Source of the DNA: an uncultured Atopobiaceae bacterium
GTDB taxonomy: Bacteria > Actinomycetota > Coriobacteriia > Coriobacteriales > Atopobiaceae
Length of the DNA: 64,000 bases
Reading direction: 5' to 3'
Assembly (NCBI GenBank): GCA_934792625.1
Contig: CAKVON010000005.1
Location: 1-64,000, forward strand
Part shown: in pieces, positions 27,623-38,786 of the stretch
Layout: each line of letters begins with the position of its first letter
Position numbering within the stretch: the stretch's first letter is position 1
Program-made: the position numbers and the translations under genes
The notes under the pieces: generated by a model
Told to the model about the DNA's origin: nothing
What the model saw: only the letters and a program-made list of their open reading frames with translations
Databases searched by the model: none

Positions 27623-28789
27623 CTAGCGCGTGATGACGCGAACGCGGTAGACGTTGTCGAGCGCCGCGATCTTCTCGGCAATGGAGTCGTCGAGCTTGCC
27701 CGTGACCTCGAGAAGCGTGTAGGCGTTGTCACCACGGCTCTTGTTGGCCATGTTCTCGATGTTGAGGTCGGTCTCGGCGAGGACCTGCGTGATGCCGCCG
27801 ATCATGCCTTGCACGTTCTTGTGGAAGATGGCGATACGGCCGTCACCGGCAATCGGGCCCAGGTCGACGGCGCCAAAGTTGACCGAGTTGCGGACGTTGC
27901 CGTTCTCGATGTAGTCCCTCAGCTCGTTCACGGCCATGATCGCGCAGTTGTCCTCGGCCTCGGCCGTGGAGGCACCCAGGTGCGGCGTGACGATGGCGTT
28001 CTTCATGTTGGCGGACGCGGGGTTGGCGAAGTCGGTCACGTAGCGAGCGACCTTACCGGACGCCAGCGCCTCGGCCATGGCCTGCTCGTCCACGAGGACG
28101 TCGCGGGCGTAGTTGACGAACACGACGCCGGTCTTCATGCGGGCGATGTCGTCTCGGCCAACCATGCCGCGGGTCTGGTCGGTCGCGGGAACGTGCACGG
28201 TGATGAAGTCGGCCTGTGCGTAGATGTCGTTGACGTCGGTCACGTGCTTGATGCTGCGGTCCAGGCTCCATGCCGCGTTGATGGACAGGTACGGGTCGTA
28301 ACCCATGACCTTCATGCCCAGGGCGCGGGCGGCGTTGGCCACGTTCGCACCGATGGCGCCAAGGCCGATGACGCCCAGGGTCTTGCCCGCCAGCTCGTGG
28401 CCCGCGAACTGCTTCTTGGCCTTCTCGGCCTTCTTGCCGACCTCGGGGTCGTCGGAGTTGTCGTGCACCCACTCGATGCCGCCGACGATGTCGCGGCAGG
28501 CCAGAAGCATGCCGGCGAGCACGAGCTCCTTCACGGCGTTGGCGTTGGCGCCGGGGGTGTTGAAGACGACGATGCCCTCCTGCGCGCAGCGATTCAGCGG
28601 GATGTTGTTGACGCCCGCGCCGGCACGCGCGATGGCCAGAAGCGTCTTGGGGAACTCGACCTCGTGGAGCTTGGCCGAACGGACCAGGATCGCGTTGGCG
28701 TCGTCGAGCTCGGACGTGAGCTCGTAGCCATCGCCAAGCTGGTCGGTGCCGACGGTGGCGATGTTGTTCATGCAATGGACCTTGTACAT
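27623..28789 (-). CDS. serA: D-3-phosphoglycerate dehydrogenase
   Basis: The 388-residue protein catalyses the first committed step of serine synthesis, oxidation of 3-phosphoglycerate. It has a D-isomer dehydrogenase NAD site LGVIGLGAIGANVANAA (about 137-153), NYARDVLVDE with the catalytic arginine, TPHLGAST with the catalytic histidine, and a C-terminal ACT domain (about 315-388) that may bind serine. This is the short, about 390-residue type. It follows serC by 27 bp on the same strand, so both form a serCA operon. No serB was seen. The ATG has a GGGAGGAACC ribosome site. Confidence 0.96.
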   Translation of the reverse strand: MYKVHCMNNIATVGTDQLGDGYELTSELDDANAILVRSAKLHEVEFPKTLLAIARAGAGVNNIPLNRCAQEGIVVFNTPGANANAVKELVLAGMLLACRDIVGGIEWVHDNSDDPEVGKKAEKAKKQFAGHELAGKTLGVIGLGAIGANVANAARALGMKVMGYDPYLSINAAWSLDRSIKHVTDVNDIYAQADFITVHVPATDQTRGMVGRDDIARMKTGVVFVNYARDVLVDEQAMAEALASGKVARYVTDFANPASANMKNAIVTPHLGASTAEAEDNCAIMAVNELRDYIENGNVRNSVNFGAVDLGPIAGDGRIAIFHKNVQGMIGGITQVLAETDLNIENMANKSRGDNAYTLLEVTGKLDDSIAEKIAALDNVYRVRVITR

Positions 28790-28816
28790 GGTTCCTCCCG
28801 GGAAATGCGCCCGTCG

Positions 28817-29905
28817 CTAGCCGCGCTTGGCGTGCTTGAGCTCGAAGTCCTTCATAAAGTCGACCAGCGCCTGGACGCCCTCGGTGGGCATCGCGTTGTA
28901 GATCGAGGCGCGCATGCCCCCGACCGTGCGGTGGCCCTTGAGGTTCTCGAGGCCGGCGGCCTTGGCAGCCGCGACGAACTCGGCGTCGAGGTCGGCGTCG
29001 CCGGTGACGAACGGCACGTTCATAATCGAGCGGCTGTCCTTCTCGACAGTCGAGGCGAACAGGTCGGACTCGTCGAGGTAGTCGTAGAGCAGCTGCGCCT
29101 TGGCGACGTTGTGCTCGCCGACGGCCGCAAGCCCGCCACGGGCCTTGAGCCACTTGAAGACCTTGCCGCAGATGTAGATGCCCCAGCAGTTGGGCGTGTT
29201 GTACAGCGAGCCGGCGTCGGCCTGCGTCTTGAAGCGAAGCATGGTGGGAACGCCGGGCAAGTCGTCGGGGATGAGGTCCTCGCGAACGATGACCACCTGC
29301 ACGCCCGCCGGTCCGACGTTCTTCTGGACGCCCGCGTGGATCAGGCCGTAGCGGGCGACGTCGACAGGCTCCGACAGGAACATCGAGCTCTGGTCGGCAA
29401 CGAGCTCGTGGCCCTTGGTGTTGGGCAGCGTGTGGAACTTGGTGCCGTAGATGGTGTTGTTCTCGCAGATGTAGACGAAGCTCGCATCGTCGCGCACGTC
29501 CAGGTCCGAGCAGTCGGGGATGTACGAGAAGTTCCTGTCGGCCGAGGAAGCCAGGACCTTGGGGTCACCCAGGATCTGGGCCTCCTTGTAGGCCTTCTTG
29601 GCCCAGTTGCCCGTCAGGATGTAGTCGGCGCGGCCGTTGGTTGCCAGGTTGGCGAAGACGCTGGCAAACACCAGGGAGTCGCCGCCCTGCAGGAACAGCA
29701 CCTTATAGTTGTCGGGGATGCCCATCAGGTCGCGAAGGTCGGCCTCGGCGTCGTCGATGATCTGCTTGAAACTCGGAGATCGATGGCTCATCTCCATGAC
29801 GGACATGCCGCAACGGCGGTAATCCATCATCTCGTCCGCGGCTTCCCGAAGGACGTCCTCGGGGAGCACGGCGGGACCGGCAGAGAAGTTGTAAACCCCA
29901 GCCAT
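28817..29905 (-). CDS. serC: Phosphoserine aminotransferase
   Basis: The 362-residue class V aminotransferase begins YNFSAGPAVLPEDVL, the SerC hallmark. It has EMSHRSPSF, FLQGGDSLVFASVF, and HAGVQKNVGPAG containing the pyridoxal-phosphate lysine. It converts 3-phosphohydroxypyruvate to phosphoserine, the product needed after SerA. It is first in the serCA operon, with AAGGAGG upstream of its ATG. A hairpin at 30073-30120 separates it from fumC. Confidence 0.96.
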   Translation of the reverse strand: MAGVYNFSAGPAVLPEDVLREAADEMMDYRRCGMSVMEMSHRSPSFKQIIDDAEADLRDLMGIPDNYKVLFLQGGDSLVFASVFANLATNGRADYILTGNWAKKAYKEAQILGDPKVLASSADRNFSYIPDCSDLDVRDDASFVYICENNTIYGTKFHTLPNTKGHELVADQSSMFLSEPVDVARYGLIHAGVQKNVGPAGVQVVIVREDLIPDDLPGVPTMLRFKTQADAGSLYNTPNCWGIYICGKVFKWLKARGGLAAVGEHNVAKAQLLYDYLDESDLFASTVEKDSRSIMNVPFVTGDADLDAEFVAAAKAAGLENLKGHRTVGGMRASIYNAMPTEGVQALVDFMKDFELKHAKRG

Positions 29906-30072
29906 CGTCCAAGCCTCCTTGGCGCGCGTCGTCGCGCGGGGCCACCTGCCCCGTCGCGTGCGTGGCGTTGCGCGTGTGCGCCACGTTGTGGGGCATGGTA
30001 TCCCAAACGGGCGCCGTCAAGGTTTCGCGCAGGTAACCAAATTCCGCAACGCAGGTAGGAATTACAGAAGGA

Positions 30073-30120
30073 CGCCCTTCTCGGCAGCGCTGACATGCGC
30101 GTTTCCTGCCGAGAAGGGCG
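30073..30120 (-). terminator. fumC terminator built from two inverted CCGAGAAG words
   Basis: A perfect 15-bp stem (30073-30087 with 30106-30120) has an 18-nt loop. Each arm contains the dispersed word (CTTCTCGG at 30077-30084, CCGAGAAG at 30109-30116). It lies 28 bp beyond the fumC stop. The following minus-strand bases TCCTTCTGTAATT are only mildly U-rich. Confidence 0.7.
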
Positions 30121-30147
30121 TCGGGTCGACGGCTGTGCCCTGGAGGC

Positions 30148-31560
<1,413 letters not shown>

Positions 31561-31578
31561 GGTGGGGTTTCCTTTCGG

Positions 31579-32379
31579 TTAGCGCTTCTCACCTGCGACA
31601 ACGTCGCGCACGAAGCCCGCGACGGCGTCGCAGGCGCGCGCGAGGGCCTCGCCGCCAAAGGCATGGCCCGCTCCGGGTATCTCTACCAGGCGCGCGTTCG
31701 GGAACATGGTGGCGGCTCGCTCGGAGTAGCCAAGGGGCACGACGTCGTCCGCCGTGCCGTGGACGATGAGGACGGGGCGGTCGTAGGCCGCCATCAGGTC
31801 GAAGGGGTCGCACCCGAGCACGTCGCGCATGTAGGGGCGCCCGACCTCGGCGCCGGCGAACAGCTCGGCGGTCTCGGGCAGCTCGTCGAGCTCGCCCCAG
31901 GCGGCGACGGCCTCGTCGTGCATGTTGAACGCGGGGTACACCAGCACCAGCGCGCGATAGAGCTCGGGCCTGCGGCACGCCTCGACCATGGCGGCCAGGC
32001 CACCCATGCTGCCGCCGCACAAAAACAGCGCGTCATCGGCGCAGAAGTGCTCCTCCAGCATGAGGTCGGCGGCATAGGCGAGGTCGTCTGCCTCGCCCTC
32101 GACGGACATCTCGACCATGTCAAGGTCGCTCTTGGAGGTGGGGCCGCCCGCACGGAAGTCGATGTTGTAGGTGCAGGCGCCGGTCGCGGCCACGGCACGC
32201 GCGAAGGGGTCCATGTGCGAGTGGTCGCCGCCGATGCCGTGCCCCAGCACCATCGTGGGCCAGGCGATGTCCACCTGGCAGTCCTCGGTGCCCCTCGGCA
32301 GCAGAAGCGACCCGAAGGTCTTGGTCTTGTCCGGGTGGACGCACCACATGTAGTGCTCCAGATACTCGACGTCTCCCAT
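31579..32379 (-). CDS. Alpha/beta hydrolase (serine esterase or peptidase-like)
   Basis: The 266-residue protein has an alpha/beta-hydrolase core with oxyanion segment VLGHGIGGDH, nucleophile elbow LCGGSMGGLAA (GGSMGG), an acid turn in VLIVHGTADDVVP and catalytic histidine in IPGAGHAFG. The substrate is unknown; similar proteins are carboxylesterases or dipeptidyl-peptidase-like. It sits 18 bp upstream of fumC on the same strand and 12 bp downstream of the nucleoid-associated protein gene. Confidence 0.88.
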   Translation of the reverse strand: MGDVEYLEHYMWCVHPDKTKTFGSLLLPRGTEDCQVDIAWPTMVLGHGIGGDHSHMDPFARAVAATGACTYNIDFRAGGPTSKSDLDMVEMSVEGEADDLAYAADLMLEEHFCADDALFLCGGSMGGLAAMVEACRRPELYRALVLVYPAFNMHDEAVAAWGELDELPETAELFAGAEVGRPYMRDVLGCDPFDLMAAYDRPVLIVHGTADDVVPLGYSERAATMFPNARLVEIPGAGHAFGGEALARACDAVAGFVRDVVAGEKR

Positions 32380-32391
32380 GGCAGATGCCCC

Positions 32392-33495
32392 CTAGCGGTT
32401 CTCGATCTTGCCGATGTTCTTGAGCTCGATGGTGATCCTGCCGTCGTCGCCGCGCCCGAACTCGATGAACTCCGAGCTCGACGCGTACTCGGACGGGAAG
32501 GTGATCTCAATGCCGGTGTCGGTGCGGATGCGGTGGTTCTTGGCGATGCGGTTGGCGACGCCCTTGCGCACGCTCACGGACTCGGGAAGGCTCTCGGCCT
32601 GCGAGCGCTCCTCGTAGCGCTCGGCCATGGCGGGCTCGTCAGCAAAGACCTCGCGGCCCACCTGCTCGGGTCGCACGTCGTCAGCCGCGGCGGCGCGCTC
32701 GATGACGTAGGACTTGGCCTTGGCCGCGGCGACGGCGGGCTCGATGCCATACTCCTCGGCGACGTCCTCCACGATCTTGGTGACCGTGGCGATGACCTCG
32801 CGGCTGGACGCCTCGGTGCTGCACTGCAGGAACGCCTTGGGAATCAGGAGCGCCTTCTGGCCGGCGATCGTGCGCTCCACGTCCTGGAAGTCGATCGAGA
32901 AGTCCGTCGTGTCGACGACCGCGAACGTGGGGACCTTCTGGCTGGGGTTGGGCAGGGTCGAGTCGTGGCGCACGATGTCGTTGTACGCCAGGCCGCCCTC
33001 GCTGCGAACGTCGTGCACGAAGGCCTGGCGACGCGGCAGCAGCAGCACCGCGAACATGCGGCGCTCGCCGCCCTCGAAGTCGTCGGCCGCCTCGATCGCG
33101 GCGGCCATGGCGTCGCCGACGGCGGTGTCGGCCGCCTCGGCGCGCGCCGACTCGCCCCTGGCGTCGCCGGTGTCGACGAAGTCGGCCACCAGCAGGTCGC
33201 ACTGGCCGGCATCCTCGCTCTTGCGAAGCTCCTCGTAGAAGAAGCGTGCCACGTCGGCCGACAGGTCCAAGAAGTCGCGCTGCCCGCGCAGGTAGCGCTC
33301 GAGCTCGCCCGCGAAGTTGGAGCCCTCGGCGAACTCGCCGTGCTTGCTCTCGGGGTTGCCCACGGTCTTTCTCGCCATGCGCGTGACGTAGGACTTGGTC
33401 TGCCTCACGTCCAGGTCGAGCTCGCGCTCGGACAGATCGCACTCCCCCACCTCGAAGTCGAAGGCGTGCAGCACCGCGTGGTTGATCCTGATCAT
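32392..33495 (-). CDS. Nucleoid-associated protein (NdpA/YejK family)
   Basis: The 367-residue protein resembles the 37-kDa nucleoid-associated family: MIRINHAVLHAFDFEVGE at the start, LYLRGQ/FLDLSADVARFFYEEL-like helices, and a C-terminal IKNHRIRTDTGIEI-like strand in outline. Members bind DNA or nucleoids, and their function is unclear. I chose the ATG at 33495 because the family start is there, with CGGGAG upstream; the open frame runs further upstream but antisense to crcB. A dispersed CTTCTCGG word lies 32 bp upstream of the start at 33527-33534. Confidence 0.85.
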   Translation of the reverse strand: MIRINHAVLHAFDFEVGECDLSERELDLDVRQTKSYVTRMARKTVGNPESKHGEFAEGSNFAGELERYLRGQRDFLDLSADVARFFYEELRKSEDAGQCDLLVADFVDTGDARGESARAEAADTAVGDAMAAAIEAADDFEGGERRMFAVLLLPRRQAFVHDVRSEGGLAYNDIVRHDSTLPNPSQKVPTFAVVDTTDFSIDFQDVERTIAGQKALLIPKAFLQCSTEASSREVIATVTKIVEDVAEEYGIEPAVAAAKAKSYVIERAAAADDVRPEQVGREVFADEPAMAERYEERSQAESLPESVSVRKGVANRIAKNHRIRTDTGIEITFPSEYASSSEFIEFGRGDDGRITIELKNIGKIENR

Positions 33496-33628
33496 GTGGC
33501 TCCCGTTGTCCTTCCGACCCGCGGCGCTTCTCGGCAGCGCGGGCCTCGGCATAGTCATTCTCGGCTTGTCAGGATAGCGCATGGCACCTACCCTTTTTCG
33601 CGTCTGACGTCGACTGGAGAGAAGGACC

Positions 33629-34024
33629 ATGGAACTCGCGATGCTTCTGGACTGTCTGGCCGTGGCCCTTGGCGGGGCGCTTGGCTCGGTCTGCCGATAC
33701 CTGCTGTCGCTCGTGCCGTTCGCGCAGGTCGGAAACGCGGGCTTTCCCGCGGCCACGCTCCTCACGAACGTCGTCGGCGCATTCGCCATCGGCGTCGTGG
33801 CGGGGCTGGCGGGCGCGCAGGCGGGCCTCGACGCCAGGACGACCCTGCTGCTCAAGACGGGCGTGTGCGGCGGCTTCACGACCTTCTCGACGTTCGCGCT
33901 CGAGTCGGTCGGCCTCATCGGCCGCGGCGAGACGCTCGCCGCAGGCGCCTACATGGTCCTGAGCTGCGCGCTCGGCATGGCCGCGGCGCTTGCGGGACAG
34001 GCCGTGGCAGCACGTTTCGCCTAG
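33629..34024 (+). CDS. crcB: Fluoride exporter CrcB/Fluc
   Basis: The 131-residue, four-helix membrane protein has LGGALGSVCRYLLS, FPAATLLTNVVGAFAIG and the hallmark GGFTTFSTFALES. Fluc channels form antiparallel dimers that export fluoride. I see no fluoride riboswitch in the 133 bp upstream. The ATG has GGAGAGAAGGACC in front. Confidence 0.94.
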   Translation: MELAMLLDCLAVALGGALGSVCRYLLSLVPFAQVGNAGFPAATLLTNVVGAFAIGVVAGLAGAQAGLDARTTLLLKTGVCGGFTTFSTFALESVGLIGRGETLAAGAYMVLSCALGMAAALAGQAVAARFA

Positions 34025-34101
34025 CGTCGTCGCGATTGGCTCACACTAGACCACAGCACGTACACAACTGATACGCAGGTGAGACCATGGGCGGAACAAA
34101 C

Positions 34102-34110
34102 TGCGATAAT
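34102..34110 (+). promoter_or_regulatory. Possible extended -10 promoter of the LtaS-like operon
   Basis: TGCGATAAT matches an extended -10 box (TGn plus GATAAT), 69 bp before the first LtaS-like start. No convincing -35 box was found. Confidence 0.35.
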
Positions 34111-34179
34111 GGCAATTTGCGTATATTTCTCCCCCGCAGAGAAAACGCGCCGTCTGCAGCCAACGAAGAATGAGCCACC

Positions 34180-36450
34180 TTGGATATCACGCCCTACTCG
34201 ACACTACGTCGGATGTTCGCCCTGCTCCCCGCCCTCGTCCTTGTTCTGGGCGTGGCCTGCATAGCCCTCTCCCACCAAAGGGCCAAAAAGGGCAAGCCCG
34301 CCCTCTCCCGCGGCACCGTCGCCTGGCTCGTCCCCCAGCTGCTGACCTGCACCTTCCTCACCGCCTACGCCGCCAACAACATGCTTCTGACCCGCGCCCG
34401 CTGGTTCGGCTACGCCTGCGCCATGCTTCTCGTCGCGACGCTGGTCGTCGTCTGCCGCGACCGCGTGCTCGACCTCGTGCTCGGCCCCAAGCCCGAGGCA
34501 GCGGTCGAGGCCGCCAAGCCGGCCCGCCAGTGGCCACGTGTCGTCGCGCACGTCCTTCTCACCATCGTGGCCATCCTGGCCATGGCATTCTTCACCATCC
34601 TCGCGATGGAGAACGCCATCCAGGAGCACCCGATGATGAAGCTGGAGACCTTCCCCTACCTGTTGGAGCTGGGCCTGGTCTGCCTGGCGGGCGTCACGCT
34701 GTACCTCTTGTCGGGCCGCAGGGGCGCCGCGGTTGCGGCGCTGCCGGTCATCCTCACGATCTACGGCCTGGTCAACTACTTCATGCTCAAGTTCAAGGGC
34801 ACCGTCTTGATCCCGGCCGACCTCATGGCGCTCGAGACCGCGGCAACCGTCGCGGGCAGCTACTCCTACGAGATGGCCCACACCTGCGTCTACTCGCTGG
34901 CCTGGATGGCGATCGCGCTGGCCTTCTGCTCCTACCTGGTCCCGTGCCGCACCAAGGTCCTGGCGCCGGCGAGGCTTCTGGCCAAGCATGGCGAGCGCCG
35001 GTGCCGCAGGGTCTCCTGCTTGCTTATGGGCGTGGCCTCGCTGGCCATGCTGGTTGCCTTCGTCACCGTCCCCAGCTGGCGACTCGACTTCGGCATCAAG
35101 GTCTTCGCGTGGATGCCACGCTTCTCGTACGCGAGCAGGGGCTCGCTGTCCTGCTTCGTGTCCGAGGTGCAGGACATCCCCATCGCCAAGCCCACCGCGT
35201 ACAAGACCTCCACCGCCGAGGAGATCCTGGCCTCCTACGCCAAGCAGTTCGACGTCTGCACCTTCGTCGAGAAGGGCGACGCGACCCAGTCCACCACCCC
35301 CGCCGCCGGAGACGACGCCGCGCGCCAGGCCGCGGTCGCGCAGTACGAGGACGAGAAGCCCTCGATCGTCTTCGTCATGAACGAGACCTTCGCCGACCTG
35401 TCGGTGTTCGACGGGCTGCAGAACAACTACAGGGGCCCGTGGTTTTTCAAGAAGGGCCTCACCGGCACGCTCGCCCGCGGCGACCTCAGCTGCTCGGTCA
35501 CGGGCGCGGGCACCTGCAACACCGAGTTCGAGGCCCTCACGGGCGAGTCGATGCTCTACGCGGGCTCGGGCAAGTACCCCTACACCATGTACGACTTCTC
35601 CAAGGTGGACAACATCGCCCGCCAGCTGAAGGAGGAGGGCTACAAGACGACGGCCATGCACCCCAACCTGGCCACCAACTGGCACCGCAACACCGTCTAC
35701 GAGCAGATGGGCTTCGACGACTTCCTCGACATCGACGACTGGCCCGACGACGCCCCGACGTTCCACAACGGCATCTCCGACAAGGCGACCTACGGCATGG
35801 TCCTCGACCTTCTCAGGAACCCCGAGGACGAGGAGGTCCCGCAGTTCATCTTCGACGTCACGATGCAGAACCACTCCGGCTACAACGTCGGCAACATCCC
35901 CGAGGACCGCAAGTACCACTACAAGACCGACGGCGTCACCGAGTTCACCAACAGCTGCCTCAACGAGTACCTCGCCTGCATCCAGGCATCCGACGAGGAC
36001 CTGGAGTACTTCGTCGACGAGCTCAAGAAGCTCGACCGCCACGTGATCCTCGTCTTCTGGGGTGACCACCACCCGAACTTCTCGACCAACTACAACGACG
36101 CCTGGTACGGCGACGAGGACGAGATGACCCACACGCAGCGCGTCTACCAGACCTCCTACCTCATCTGGGCCAACTACGACGTCGCCGGCGCCGCCCAGAC
36201 GGACAGCGGCTTCCCGACCTCGCCCGCCTACCTCACGGCCATGACGCTCGACTACGCGGGCGCGCCGCTGTCGGACTACCAGAAGACCCAGATGGTCGTC
36301 AGGCAGACCATGCCGGCGTTCAACGCGTTCGGCCTCATGGGCGCGGACGGCAAGTGGTACGAGGTCGAGGACGAGAACTCGCCCGTCGCCGCAGTCAACA
36401 ACGATCTCTCGAAGGTCTCCTACCTTCACTTCGCGACAAAGGTCAAATAG
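34180..36450 (+). CDS. LtaS-family phosphoglycerol transferase, paralogue 1
   Basis: The 756-residue membrane enzyme has five to six hydrophobic segments in residues 1-300, then a sulfatase-fold ectodomain. FVMNETFADLS (E402, metal ligand), GTCNTEF with T445 as probable nucleophile, MQNHSGYN, and WGDHHP (metal ligands) match lipoteichoic-acid synthase-type transferases. It should move glycerol-phosphate or a related alditol-phosphate from a lipid to a cell-surface polymer. It is the first of three tandem paralogues. The TTG at 34180 lacks a good ribosome site; an ATG at 34213 is possible but equally weak. Confidence 0.87.
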   Translation: MDITPYSTLRRMFALLPALVLVLGVACIALSHQRAKKGKPALSRGTVAWLVPQLLTCTFLTAYAANNMLLTRARWFGYACAMLLVATLVVVCRDRVLDLVLGPKPEAAVEAAKPARQWPRVVAHVLLTIVAILAMAFFTILAMENAIQEHPMMKLETFPYLLELGLVCLAGVTLYLLSGRRGAAVAALPVILTIYGLVNYFMLKFKGTVLIPADLMALETAATVAGSYSYEMAHTCVYSLAWMAIALAFCSYLVPCRTKVLAPARLLAKHGERRCRRVSCLLMGVASLAMLVAFVTVPSWRLDFGIKVFAWMPRFSYASRGSLSCFVSEVQDIPIAKPTAYKTSTAEEILASYAKQFDVCTFVEKGDATQSTTPAAGDDAARQAAVAQYEDEKPSIVFVMNETFADLSVFDGLQNNYRGPWFFKKGLTGTLARGDLSCSVTGAGTCNTEFEALTGESMLYAGSGKYPYTMYDFSKVDNIARQLKEEGYKTTAMHPNLATNWHRNTVYEQMGFDDFLDIDDWPDDAPTFHNGISDKATYGMVLDLLRNPEDEEVPQFIFDVTMQNHSGYNVGNIPEDRKYHYKTDGVTEFTNSCLNEYLACIQASDEDLEYFVDELKKLDRHVILVFWGDHHPNFSTNYNDAWYGDEDEMTHTQRVYQTSYLIWANYDVAGAAQTDSGFPTSPAYLTAMTLDYAGAPLSDYQKTQMVVRQTMPAFNAFGLMGADGKWYEVEDENSPVAAVNNDLSKVSYLHFATKVK

Positions 36451-36473
36451 CCGGAAAGGTGGCAACCTGAAAT

Positions 36474-38786
36474 ATGCTTAACAAGGATCTTCCCCTCGTC
36501 AGGATGCGCTTCGCGCTGATACCCCTTGCGGGCATCGTCGTGATCGCCGCGATGCTGCTCGTTGCATACCTTGTCCGCAAGCGCGCCGGCCACAAGCCCG
36601 CGCTCATGCGCTCGACCGTCGCCTGGACCATCCCGCACGTCGCGGCGCTCGCCTTCATGACCGCCTACATCTGCATGCACCTGGTCATGTCGCACGCCAA
36701 GTCGCTCGCCGGCTCGGTCCTTCTGATCGTCGTCGCCGCTGCCGCCGTCGTCGCCCGCGAGTGGGTCCTACCCCTCGTCCTGGGCGACTCCCACACCCCC
36801 TACCCGCGCATGCGCCGCGCAGCCGACCAAACCGCCGACGCCGACGATGCCCCTGCCACCCACAATGCCCCTGCCGAGAAGGACACCGAGGCAGCCACCA
36901 CACCCGCGCTCGAGCCCGCCTCGCCCAGGCGCGCCGTCGCGCACGTCCTTCTTACCATGGTGGCCATCGCGGCCATGACGCTCTTCTCGACACTCGCACT
37001 GGAGAAGCCCATCTCGCCCGCGCCGCTGTCCACCATCGCGCCTGCCATGCTCGCCGCCGAGATGGGCCTGATCGCGCTTCTGGGACTGGCCGTCTACCTG
37101 CTGTTCGGCCGCCACGGCGGGCCCGTGGCGATTCTGCCGACCATCCTTTTGGTGTTCGGCCTCGCCAACTTCTTCGTCAGCTGCTTCAAGCACACCGTCA
37201 TCGTGCCAAGCGACATCCTGGCCATCAACACCGCCGCTGAGGTCGCCGCCAGCTATACTTACACGATCTCCGACCTGGTCCTGCGCAGCATCGGCTTTGC
37301 GTGCCTCGCCTGGGCGGCCTGCTCCTACCTCGTTCCCACCAGGCACCGACCCTGCGTGAGCGACGCCATGATCGAACGCGTGGGCGAGCGCGGCTTCACC
37401 CGTCGCCAGGCGCTGCTGATGGGCGTGGGCGCGACCGCCGGCGTCGTCGCCGCCGTGACCCCCAACTGGCGCGACCACGGCGTCGTCGTCGACTATTGGA
37501 ACCCCAAGGCCCGCTACTGCGAGCAGGGCTCGCTCACGTCCTTCGTCGCCGAGGTGCAGGACATCCCCATCCCCAAGCCCGACGGCTACAGCGACAAGAA
37601 GGCCCAGGCACTTCTCGCCAGCTATGCCCAGAACTATGACAAGACCGTGGGCACCTCCGAGGCGCGCAAGGCTGCCGAGAAGCAATTCGACGAGCAGAGG
37701 CCCTCGGTCGTCATCGTGATGAACGAGACCTTCGCCGACCTGTCGCTGTTCGACAAGATGCACTGCGGCTACGAAGGCCCTCAGTTCTTCAGGACCGGAA
37801 TGGCCGACGGCACCATCTACGGTGGGCAGCTGGCCGTCTCGGTCAACGGCGGCGGCACCTGCAACACCGAGTTCGAGTGCCTCACGGGCGAGTCGATGCT
37901 CTACGCGGGCGTGGGCAAGTACCCGTACAACATGTATAACTTCGCGGGCGTCGCCAACGTCGCGCGCCAGCTTGGCGAGCTGGGCTACAAGACGACCGCC
38001 ATGCACCCCAACGTTGGCACCAACTGGCACCGCAACACGGTGTACAGGCAGATGGACTTCGACGAGTTCCTCACAATCGAGGACTTCCCCGAGGACGCCC
38101 CGCGCTTCCACAGCGGCCTGACCGACAAGGTCACCTACGACAAGGTGCTGGAGATCCTGCGCTCGGGCGACGAGCCGCAGTTCGTCTTCGACGTCACCAT
38201 GCAGAACCACTCGGGCTACGACCAGAACAACATCCCGGCCGACCGCCTGACGCACTACAAGCCCGCCGACTTCGACGACGCCGACACCGACGCCAAGCTC
38301 AACGAGTACCTGAGCTGCATCCAGGCGTCCGACGAGGACCTGGAGTACTTCATTGGCGAGCTGCAGAAGCTCGACCGCCCCGTAGTCCTGCTGTTCTTCG
38401 GTGACCACCAGCCCGACTTCTCCGGCGTCTACAACGACGCCTGGTACGAGGACGCCGACACCGTCGACCACGCGCAGCGCATCTACCAGACCAACTACCG
38501 CCTGTGGGCCAACTACGAGGTCGCCGGCGCCCCGCACGACGAGGCTGCCTACGACAGCGCCTGCCACCTGTCGTCGGTCATGTTCGACACGATCGGCGCG
38601 CCCCTGACCGACTTCCAGAAGGCCCAAGTCGTCGCTCGCGAGAAGATGCCCGCGCTCGACGCGTTTGGCGTCATGGGTGCGGATGGCAAGTGGTACGCCA
38701 CCGACGACGCCTCCTCCCCCGTGGCCAAGACCTCGGATGACATGGCGCAGATCAGTTACCTCAACTTCGCGACCAAGGTGAACTAG
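36474..38786 (+). CDS. LtaS-family phosphoglycerol transferase, paralogue 2
   Basis: The 770-residue protein has the same layout as its neighbours: membrane helices to about residue 330 with an inserted, low-complexity cytoplasmic loop (about 105-145, Asp/Ala/Glu-rich), then the sulfatase-like domain. IVMNETFADLS, GTCNTEF (T462), MQNHSGYD and FGDHQP are present. The loop encodes the dispersed CTGCCGAGAAGGAC word in frame as AEKD. It begins 23 bp after paralogue 1 with GGAAAGGTGG upstream, and its stop overlaps the next start. Confidence 0.88.
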   Translation: MLNKDLPLVRMRFALIPLAGIVVIAAMLLVAYLVRKRAGHKPALMRSTVAWTIPHVAALAFMTAYICMHLVMSHAKSLAGSVLLIVVAAAAVVAREWVLPLVLGDSHTPYPRMRRAADQTADADDAPATHNAPAEKDTEAATTPALEPASPRRAVAHVLLTMVAIAAMTLFSTLALEKPISPAPLSTIAPAMLAAEMGLIALLGLAVYLLFGRHGGPVAILPTILLVFGLANFFVSCFKHTVIVPSDILAINTAAEVAASYTYTISDLVLRSIGFACLAWAACSYLVPTRHRPCVSDAMIERVGERGFTRRQALLMGVGATAGVVAAVTPNWRDHGVVVDYWNPKARYCEQGSLTSFVAEVQDIPIPKPDGYSDKKAQALLASYAQNYDKTVGTSEARKAAEKQFDEQRPSVVIVMNETFADLSLFDKMHCGYEGPQFFRTGMADGTIYGGQLAVSVNGGGTCNTEFECLTGESMLYAGVGKYPYNMYNFAGVANVARQLGELGYKTTAMHPNVGTNWHRNTVYRQMDFDEFLTIEDFPEDAPRFHSGLTDKVTYDKVLEILRSGDEPQFVFDVTMQNHSGYDQNNIPADRLTHYKPADFDDADTDAKLNEYLSCIQASDEDLEYFIGELQKLDRPVVLLFFGDHQPDFSGVYNDAWYEDADTVDHAQRIYQTNYRLWANYEVAGAPHDEAAYDSACHLSSVMFDTIGAPLTDFQKAQVVAREKMPALDAFGVMGADGKWYATDDASSPVAKTSDDMAQISYLNFATKVN

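Noticed and set aside
33496..33628. Fluoride riboswitch upstream of crcB
   Set aside because: I looked for the conserved pseudoknot bases and saw none.
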